A stretch of 18,827 nt of DNA from Candidatus Thorarchaeota archaeon (lineage in GTDB: Archaea; Asgardarchaeota; Thorarchaeia; Thorarchaeales; Thorarchaeaceae): assembly GCA_016840825.1 (NCBI GenBank), contig JAEORN010000178.1, positions 1-18,827 of the forward strand, given 5' to 3'. Below are positions 13,108-18,827 of this stretch, piece after piece (within the stretch, counting starts at the first letter, position 1; every line of letters starts with the position of its first letter). Position numbers and translations under genes: made by a program. The notes under the pieces were generated by a model, which was given only the letters and a program-made list of their open reading frames with translations, searched no databases and was not told where the DNA came from.

Positions 13108-14409
13108 ATGAGGCACGCATTGATAAGTAAAGCACTAGTTTTATCGCTGCTCTTTCTATTGATGTCTTCAGCTATCGCTGTTAATGCTCAGACAACAACG
13201 GGAGGAGAAGATGATGATCATACATCAGATGATGAGGGTGAAGATAGTGAGCATGAACCTGAGTATGAACGTGATAATGATGGCACAGTCTGGATACAAA
13301 CCGAGATTATGACAGTCATGCTCAACTCGAAGATACCTTCGTATCAATACTGGTATACTCCTGATGAGAATGGCAGTCTCGCAAGGTTCAGTGTAAGTTA
13401 TCTAATGATCATTGAATTTGAAGATAACAATGGAGATGGCGTATATCAAATTAATGAAACACTTCAATTTGCCCCACTGGAAGCATTTGACTGGAACTTA
13501 ATCACGGGAGAAGTCACTGATAGTTCAGGTAGAAATACTGAGGTGTATGCCTCCTATGTTAAAGGCGGACTGACCGGCGAGGATTGGAATGATGATTGGT
13601 TCAAGAATTGGATGCCGGGTTATAGTGGAGAAGATCATGGCAATGGATTTAGTCTAGCTGATGATGATGATGATAACAGTACAGAAGATGATGATGAACT
13701 TGAAACACTCAATCTTGAACTGTTCGAAGCGATGACACTACAGTTCTATGCGCATATCTACATGGACGACTACAATGGATCTGTGAGTGATGATGAAGGC
13801 ATAAAAACAAATTATACTGTGAGCGGAGGAACAGAACTTAAAGTCGATATCGAGATTGGCAATTTCCCATACATCTCCAACACCTCGAAGGTAGCTGTGC
13901 TTAACTACCTACAAGAGGACCTAGCTTCTGAAGCAGAGAATTATGTTTTCGAATTGAACGAAGATGATGACAATCATGAGGTAGAATCTGAGGACGAGTG
14001 GGAAATAACTGATGATCTCGGAGAGAAATTCAATGATCTTGATGAGGATGATGATGGATATGAAGATGATATCCAAGGAATTTCTCTTGTTGAAGCTTCT
14101 ACCAACACTACAAGAGGATTTTATAGATGGCTAGATAAAGCTGTACAAACACTTCCAAATGGAACTTCAACGGCTGTAGACGTTGAAGCGTCATATTGGG
14201 CAGATGGGTCAGCTCTGCTTCTATTCCTAGCATATCCTAATTTTGATGGGGGATCCGTCCTTCATGATCCGTCCCTCAAACTTGTGGAAACATCTTCACC
14301 AGTACCGATTAGACCTGATACTCTTGATATTCCAATAGAGATAACAGCAGGAATACTCATTGGTGTTATTGCGCTAGTCATCTTGGCACTAGTAGTTAGA
14401 AGGAGATAG
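13108..14409 (+). CDS. Acidic secreted surface protein with EF-hand-like loop and C-terminal membrane anchor
   Basis: 433 residues. The signal peptide is residues 1-27 (basic start, hydrophobic core, cleavage after VNA-Q). The ectodomain is extremely acidic, with many D/E runs (EDDDHTSDDEGEDSE, DDDDDN, EDDDD), and many N-x-S/T sites that may be glycosylated. Residues 106-117 (DNNGDGVYQINE) fit a 12-residue EF-hand calcium loop, and a second DEDDDGYEDD stretch is similar. A single C-terminal helix (about 411-430) ends in RRR, anchoring it with the ectodomain outside. ATG 13093 would add five residues but lies upstream of the expected transcript start. No family recognised. Calcium binding is inferred from the loop. 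The next gene is a membrane-bound regulator on the same strand. Confidence 0.8.
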   Translation: MRHALISKALVLSLLFLLMSSAIAVNAQTTTGGEDDDHTSDDEGEDSEHEPEYERDNDGTVWIQTEIMTVMLNSKIPSYQYWYTPDENGSLARFSVSYLMIIEFEDNNGDGVYQINETLQFAPLEAFDWNLITGEVTDSSGRNTEVYASYVKGGLTGEDWNDDWFKNWMPGYSGEDHGNGFSLADDDDDNSTEDDDELETLNLELFEAMTLQFYAHIYMDDYNGSVSDDEGIKTNYTVSGGTELKVDIEIGNFPYISNTSKVAVLNYLQEDLASEAENYVFELNEDDDNHEVESEDEWEITDDLGEKFNDLDEDDDGYEDDIQGISLVEASTNTTRGFYRWLDKAVQTLPNGTSTAVDVEASYWADGSALLLFLAYPNFDGGSVLHDPSLKLVETSSPVPIRPDTLDIPIEITAGILIGVIALVILALVVRRR

Positions 14410-14438
14410 AGCAGGGGGAATAATTTCCCCCAATAGCT
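14409..14438 (+). terminator. G5/C5 hairpin after the surface-protein gene
   Basis: GGGGGAA-TAAT-TTCCCCC (14414-14431), flanked by GAGC/GCTC, begins at the stop codon of the surface-protein gene. No T-run follows, so it may be an mRNA 3'-end or processing hairpin rather than a true terminator. Confidence 0.45.
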
Positions 14439-14482
14439 CATTGTGAAGAGTATATTAGAAAATATGCAGGAGATAATCTATC

Positions 14483-15487
14483 ATGTATCTGATTAGGGTA
14501 AGGGAAGCACGCCCACTAATACTGATTCTCATCTCCTTATCTTTGATTATCCTCCCTAATCCAGTAGAGGCTCAAGTAAGTACTACAGATATTTTGATGA
14601 GCGATGTTGAAATTGATGTAAAGCTTCATGCAAATGGGACCAGTCATATTCTCTTTTCTGCAAATGTAACGAATACAGGAGCAACAGCAATTTCCATCTT
14701 TACTGTACGAATTGAATTACGTAGTATAGTCGTAATGCAAGCCATTGTGGATGGGTTCATATCTTCTACAAACATGATTGAAGAAGATAGATACACAAAG
14801 GTCACAATTGAACCAACATCTCAGATAAGTGCGAATAATTCTGTTTGGTTTTCCATGAAATTACAAAGCAGTTCTCTTCAGGAGCAAGTAGGAATTTGTG
14901 AAGAGCGAGGACTGTGTCTTGAGAATATGATCTATTATGTAAGACCACTAAATGAATTCCACAATCTTCGATTCTCTGTTTATTTGCCTCCGCATGCTGT
15001 ACTTGATACAGAGGGGCCACCATTATTTCCTAGTCCTACTAGCAATCATACAGACGGATTGAGTATTGTATTCCTATGGGAAGTTGAACATATCCTCCCA
15101 GGTCAAGAACGAGTCTTTATTGTGAAATATGGATTGCCTGCTTCATCGCCAGCGGCAATTGACACTGGGGCCAATGATATTCTTCTGTTTCTCGTAGCTA
15201 TCTTTGGAGGGGCAATTGCGGTCATTGTCATCGAACGAGCGCCAAATATGATAAGATCTCTTAGAACTCCTAGAATTGTTTCTGAAGTTGGAGTGACAGA
15301 TCACGAGAATGAGATCCTAAGATTCCTTAGTAAGAAGGGAGGTTCAAGTCTACAGAGGGACATTTACAGAGAACTTGATATGTCACAATCTCTAGCAAGT
15401 ATGATACTTACTGGACTAGAGCAACGAGGGATGATTAAAAGGTTTAGAGAAGGAAGAGAGAACGTGGTACACCTTGTAGAAGAATGA
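14483..15487 (+). CDS. Membrane-anchored winged-helix (MarR/ArsR-like) transcriptional regulator with secreted sensor domain
   Basis: 334 residues. Signal peptide or N-terminal anchor 1-30; extracellular beta-rich domain about 31-225 with several N-x-S/T sites and a possible disulfide (C139, C145); membrane helix about 231-250 with basic residues after it; cytoplasmic winged helix about 272-334 (HENEILRFLSKKGGSSLQRD, helix-turn-helix IYRELDMSQSLASMILTGLE, then the wing MIKRFREGRENVV). The layout matches one-component membrane-tethered archaeal regulators: an outside signal changes DNA binding inside. AGGAGA lies about 10 nt before ATG. It follows the acidic surface protein at 73 bp and precedes the ion transporter; either could be its ligand partner or target. 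Its sensed signal is unknown. Confidence 0.85.
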   Translation: MYLIRVREARPLILILISLSLIILPNPVEAQVSTTDILMSDVEIDVKLHANGTSHILFSANVTNTGATAISIFTVRIELRSIVVMQAIVDGFISSTNMIEEDRYTKVTIEPTSQISANNSVWFSMKLQSSSLQEQVGICEERGLCLENMIYYVRPLNEFHNLRFSVYLPPHAVLDTEGPPLFPSPTSNHTDGLSIVFLWEVEHILPGQERVFIVKYGLPASSPAAIDTGANDILLFLVAIFGGAIAVIVIERAPNMIRSLRTPRIVSEVGVTDHENEILRFLSKKGGSSLQRDIYRELDMSQSLASMILTGLEQRGMIKRFREGRENVVHLVEE

Positions 15488-15685
15488 AAGTCAGATATGC
15501 ACAGATTTCCAAGCCTTCATTTGCTAAAAATGATCGGAGGGTCATCTTCTATCAGAAGTAAATGATTGAGCAGCCAAACCTCTAACACTTAGATTTTCTA
15601 CTCTTCTGTGAGAAAATCCTACTAACACGGTAGTACCAATGCTTTAGCTTATGAGCAAGTTATGCAAAGATAATCTTCGACTCAT

Positions 15686-16960
15686 ATGGATGCAGCTGGA
15701 ATTATTATACTGCTCATCTTCATTCTGTCGCTCTTTGCGATAATGAGTGAGCGGGTCAACGATACAGCAACAGCCCTCTTAGCTCTTGCTCTATCGGCCT
15801 TTGTCCTCTATGCATTTGATGGAGTTTCCTTCGGAACATTACTTTCTACAATGGGTTGGGATATCATTCTATTCATAGCTGCCATGATGATAATCGTGTC
15901 AGTTGTTGGTGCTTCAGGACTTTTCCAATATGCAGCAGTTATTCTTGCTCACAGAACAGGAGGGCAGTTACGCCAGACATATCTATACTTGATGATTGTT
16001 GTATTTGCTATTTCACTCTTCTTCGATCCATTGCCTACAATGCTCATCATAAGCCCTGTCACTGTAGAAGTATGCAATGCAATCGACGCAGATTTCAGAC
16101 CATTCCTAGTGTCGGAAGTAGTTGTAGCGAATGTGGCATCATTTCCTACTCCGATTGGTTCGGTCACCAATCTTGTAATTGTCTATATTGCGGGAATAAA
16201 TAGTGCGTTGATGTTCTTTGGTCTAATTCCTCTTACAGTGCTTCTTTTCGCCATCACTATTTGGTATATGCTCAGATACTATGGAAAGGACATGCAAGAA
16301 ACTGAGGAACGTGAGCTTACAGATCTCTTTTTGATAGACCCGAGGACAATGATGCGGTCACACAGAGATTTCTATGTATCAATTGTTTCTCTTGGAGCGT
16401 TAGTTGTTGGTCTTGTTCTCTTACCAGATCAAGGAGCTATTATCGCATTAGTGCTAGCGACTGTCCTGCTTATTCTATCTGGAGACCAAGCGAAGAAACA
16501 ACTTCAGCATCTATCATGGGATACCGTCTTCTTTCTTTTGGGATTGATTGGAGTTGTTCAAGCGTTGGTCCTCTCAGGAGTCATTGATGACCTTACTACA
16601 GGGTTTCAATGGGTGATTGGAAATAACACCTTCCTCGCCATAATTCTAATGCTTTGGATTCCAGGTGCACTAATGGCACCCGTTGATGCTAAGGCAGTTG
16701 GTGTGCTCCTTGCACCAATAGCAGGAAACCTTGACGCCACAAACCCAATAATCCCTTTATCTCTAACAATAGGGACTAATGCAGGAGGATATGTTGTCCC
16801 GTTTGGAGATGCACCAAATATCGTTGCTGTACGTGCTGCAGAGAAGAACTTCAAACCAATAAGCTGGAGCGAGTTCAACCGTGCTATAATTCCTCTGGGG
16901 ATAATCCATCTGATTATTGCAACTATTTATTGCGCAATTCTGAGTCTTTTCTTTGTATAG
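15686..16960 (+). CDS. Ion transporter of the ArsB/NhaD/CitMHS superfamily
   Basis: 424 residues, almost wholly hydrophobic, about 10-12 membrane helices. Two re-entrant-loop-like motifs identify the ion-transporter superfamily (PF03600-like): FFDPLPTMLIISPVTVEV and ASFPTPIGSVTNLVI in the first half, and PGALMAPVDAKAVG and GTNAGGYVVPFGDAPNIVAV in the second, an inverted-repeat arrangement. Members include arsenite efflux ArsB, the Na+/H+ antiporter NhaD and citrate/dicarboxylate carriers. Glycine-rich GTNAGG and G-D-A-P-N favour ArsB/NhaD-like over CitM, but the substrate cannot be read. No ars genes are nearby. There is no clear SD before ATG, so it may have a short leader. The upstream 198 bp hold no gene. 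Confidence 0.87.
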   Translation: MDAAGIIILLIFILSLFAIMSERVNDTATALLALALSAFVLYAFDGVSFGTLLSTMGWDIILFIAAMMIIVSVVGASGLFQYAAVILAHRTGGQLRQTYLYLMIVVFAISLFFDPLPTMLIISPVTVEVCNAIDADFRPFLVSEVVVANVASFPTPIGSVTNLVIVYIAGINSALMFFGLIPLTVLLFAITIWYMLRYYGKDMQETEERELTDLFLIDPRTMMRSHRDFYVSIVSLGALVVGLVLLPDQGAIIALVLATVLLILSGDQAKKQLQHLSWDTVFFLLGLIGVVQALVLSGVIDDLTTGFQWVIGNNTFLAIILMLWIPGALMAPVDAKAVGVLLAPIAGNLDATNPIIPLSLTIGTNAGGYVVPFGDAPNIVAVRAAEKNFKPISWSEFNRAIIPLGIIHLIIATIYCAILSLFFV

Positions 16961-16974
16961 AACCAAGGATAATC

Positions 16975-16996
16975 AAAGGAAAAGTGTAAATCCTTT
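16975..16996 (+). terminator. Weak hairpin after the transporter gene
   Basis: AAAGGA (16975-16980) pairs with TCCTTT (16991-16996) around a 10-nt loop, 15 bp after the transporter stop. It is A/T rich with no long U-tract, so low confidence. Confidence 0.25.
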
Positions 16997-17054
16997 CATA
17001 GCTTCGGATGCATGTCAGGAGCACTGCAATCGTGAGTAATTGGAGCGTAGTTGG

Positions 17055-17675
17055 ATGAAAGAGGAGTATGTAATTCAAATCACCACAAATAAAGTGAATC
17101 TGCCCATGAAATGCCCCGTGTGTGGCGATCCCGCTACAGATGAAGGCACAGTTCCTGCGATGTCAGCCCTAGACCGTGGAGCTGCTCAGGATGCAACTCA
17201 ACATACTTCGTTCGCCGGAAGTGGCCATTTTTGGTCAATGGGAGGCTCAGGATATTTTGGTTCTTCTTCAGGACGACAGAATCCTGGAACAGTGAACCGA
17301 TTTAGAGTTCCAGCCTGCGATAGACATTCGATATCATTTGAAGAAACAGCTAGATTGCGCGCTCCCTGTGCAATCTGTAACGGACTTCTTATCATAATCA
17401 CATTCTTCTTGATTGCCTCCATCTTGGGTTCTTTTGTTGTGACTGGTGGCCCCGATTTAATGACAATAGCGCTACTTGCATTAGGTATCATAGGACTTGT
17501 AATCACTGGCATGGCAAGTGGTCCTACCGATCTCGAGAAAACTGTGAAAGTACTAGATAGCTCCGAAGGATTTGGAATGATGATTCTTCAGGTTCGGAAT
17601 AAGGAATACGCGCAAGAGATTCTAAGACTCAATCCAATGTCCGCCAAATTACTGAACGGAACTGCTCATTTCTAA
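17055..17675 (+). CDS. Zinc-ribbon protein with two membrane helices
   Basis: 206 residues; no named family recognised. The N-terminus has CPVCGDPA (C20, C23) and later VPACDRH (C88, H91), together a plausible zinc site; a further CAIC (C105, C108) lies just before the membrane. Between them is a long Gly/Ser-rich linker (about 53-78). Two helices at about 109-130 and 134-153 form a hairpin, followed by a cytoplasmic tail with an EKTVKVLDSSEGF...MMILQVRNKEYAQEILRLN module that looks like a small alpha/beta domain. ATG 17055 is chosen because GGAG (17042-17045) lies 9 nt upstream; a TTG at 17040 falls inside that SD. It has the look of archaeal membrane proteins with an N-terminal zinc ribbon. 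Role unknown. Confidence 0.75.
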   Translation: MKEEYVIQITTNKVNLPMKCPVCGDPATDEGTVPAMSALDRGAAQDATQHTSFAGSGHFWSMGGSGYFGSSSGRQNPGTVNRFRVPACDRHSISFEETARLRAPCAICNGLLIIITFFLIASILGSFVVTGGPDLMTIALLALGIIGLVITGMASGPTDLEKTVKVLDSSEGFGMMILQVRNKEYAQEILRLNPMSAKLLNGTAHF

Positions 17676-17771
17676 TGCGAATAGGATTTCATATGAAGCA
17701 TATGACAATGAACTATATGCATTGAAACGAATATGTCCTCAGAGAAGGCCAAAAAATGAGGTGATAAGAGA

Positions 17772-18056
17772 TTGAGCGATGTATTCACAATTGTTCTATT
17801 CAGTGCTATATTATTCCTGTTCCTTTTCATTGCATATGGTTCAGGTGCTCTTGATGCGTATCTTAAAGGATACAGAGTCTACTCTGACGAGCTAGAGAAG
17901 CAATTGCTTGCATCTGAAGGTCGCTCGGAGGAAACCGATCCTGATGATTTGCTACATAGACCCTGGAGAGATTCAGAGGCTCAACAAGTTCAGATTCTAG
18001 CTGGTTGTCAAGGTTTGAAACAGCGGAAACGTCAGCGTATCCATAATCTCGACTAA
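17772..18056 (+). CDS. Small single-pass membrane protein with TTG start
   Basis: 94 residues; not recognised. The TTG start has a near-perfect SD, GAGGTGAT (17758-17765), 6 nt upstream, which makes it convincing. Residues about 4-24 (VFTIVLFSAILFLFLFIAYG) form one membrane helix, followed by a charged cytoplasmic tail (YLKGYRVYSDELEKQLLASE, then SEETDPDDLLHRPWRD and a basic end KQRKRQRIH). The layout, short outside end, one helix and charged tail, fits a small membrane adaptor. It lies 96 bp after the zinc-ribbon membrane protein and may be co-regulated, though a TATA-like ACTATATGC (about 17711-17719) sits between them. It converges with the minus-strand surface protein, 32 bp away. Confidence 0.6.
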   Translation: MSDVFTIVLFSAILFLFLFIAYGSGALDAYLKGYRVYSDELEKQLLASEGRSEETDPDDLLHRPWRDSEAQQVQILAGCQGLKQRKRQRIHNLD

Positions 18057-18088
18057 CTACTATTCGTATCTTGGAACTGACCCCGAAA

Positions 18089-18811
18089 TTAGGAGGGCAC
18101 CACATTTCTTCCTCTATATCTTCGGACTAATTCAAGTACTATAATTACCTCTACTATAACTGCAACAACTGAGAGAGTAGCAACAGGCCCAAGAACTATG
18201 GGAGAAATACGACTTATCTCGGTTGTGAGAGTATCCGTTAGTAGTGTTCCATTTGGGAGCATATATTCATAGTAATTGTAGGAAGATAATTGAATTAGAG
18301 CACCATCTTCTTTTGAGAATTGATAGGTGATATTTTGTGTAGTACTGCCCATGCTCATGTCAAAGTCTAGTGACCAAGAAGAAAAGTCTTCATAGAATCT
18401 ATAGACCCCATACCCAGGTTGGATTTCACCCATGCTTTCGATTAGATATCGATAATGAGTCCAATTGCCAATAGGAAAGACAATGATGCTGTAGGAGTAG
18501 GAATATAATGGATTATCCATTCCGATCTCAGTTCCATTCACATAGGTAAGATTGGTGTGAGCTGGTGAGGGAAAGCTTTGATAATATGTGTACTCTGTGA
18601 GATCGGGAAGATCCTCAATAGTCAAGATGACCTCCTCATTAAGAGACAAGGGATAGCTGTAATATCCATTAGAAGTAACTTCCACAGTATAGTTAATCCT
18701 ATCACCAATTGATACGCCCCACGAGAAACCGTAGGTATCCTGTGCGGAAACAAGTGTTGGACTAATCAATAGGATCAATGAAACGACAAAGACAACATGA
18801 CTTCCACGCAT
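18089..18811 (-). CDS. Secreted Tyr/Ser-rich surface protein with C-terminal membrane anchor
   Basis: 240 residues. Signal peptide about 1-23 (MRGSHVVFVVSLILLISPTL, cleavage near VSA-Q), then a beta-strand-rich ectodomain unusually rich in Tyr, Ser, Thr and Asn with several N-x-S/T sites (NYT, NLT, NGT, NWT, NIT). A C-terminal helix (about 207-230, VVAVIVEVIIVLELV) is followed by RRYRGR, an inside anchor. The protein has no recognised family but shares the signal-ectodomain-helix-Arg layout of the 13108-14409 protein. GGTGGG lies 5 nt before ATG 18811. The frame stays open to the window edge (16 bp), so an upstream start cannot be ruled out. Confidence 0.72.
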   Translation of the reverse strand: MRGSHVVFVVSLILLISPTLVSAQDTYGFSWGVSIGDRINYTVEVTSNGYYSYPLSLNEEVILTIEDLPDLTEYTYYQSFPSPAHTNLTYVNGTEIGMDNPLYSYSYSIIVFPIGNWTHYRYLIESMGEIQPGYGVYRFYEDFSSWSLDFDMSMGSTTQNITYQFSKEDGALIQLSSYNYYEYMLPNGTLLTDTLTTEISRISPIVLGPVATLSVVAVIVEVIIVLELVRRYRGRNVVPS

Positions 18812-18827
18812 CGCGTCCCACCACGCC

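Noticed and set aside
17689..17708. CATATG repeated either side of AAG, TCATATGAAGCATATGAC
   Set aside because: Short palindromes in AT-rich DNA; no clear relation to a promoter element.

Overview
The window reads as archaeal chromosome. It has TATA-box promoters with AT-rich cores, strong Shine-Dalgarno (SD) sequences matching an AUCACCUCC-type 16S tail, a complete heterodisulfide reductase (Hdr) set, and several surface proteins built as signal peptide, ectodomain and one C-terminal membrane helix with an Arg-rich tail. No methanogenesis-specific gene is present. The double-module HdrA proteins and this surface-protein style suggest an Asgard-like (for example Thorarchaeota-like) or other non-methanogenic anaerobic archaeon. 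That placement is inference; no rRNA or universal marker lies in the window.

Left part (1-8868): two Hdr loci face each other. On the plus strand is the 3' part of a long two-module HdrA (cut by the window edge), coupled to a small conserved-looking protein. On the minus strand is a tight operon, hdrA-mvhD fusion, then hdrC, then hdrB, with 3-nt and 0-nt junctions. It encodes a full candidate HdrABC-MvhD electron-bifurcating complex without a linked hydrogenase or formate dehydrogenase. Between the two loci lies a short orphan beta-sandwich gene whose TATA box sits inside a perfect 9-bp inverted repeat.

Middle (8869-12400): a divergent promoter region, with its own perfect 9-bp inverted repeat, separates hdrA from a small helical protein plus radical SAM protein operon. 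Next come three minus-strand genes: a six-helix membrane protein and two tandem GNAT acetyltransferases. The upstream GNAT has no standard start codon at its homologous N-terminus and probably uses CUG. Upstream of these is a very small, basic, four-cysteine protein gene with a structured leader and a hairpin-plus-U-tract terminator.

Right part (12400-18827): an AT-rich, mostly non-coding 730-bp stretch holds a nested inverted repeat and a possible leaderless 41-codon gene or structured RNA. It is followed by an acidic EF-hand-like surface protein, a membrane-tethered winged-helix regulator, an ArsB/NhaD/CitMHS-type ion transporter, a zinc-ribbon two-helix membrane protein, a small single-helix protein with a TTG start, and a convergent surface protein at the right edge.

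Together the Hdr genes point to redox energy metabolism. The rest is envelope and regulatory accessory content, and most of it falls in families I do not recognise. No mobile element, CRISPR array, rRNA or recognisable tRNA was found.
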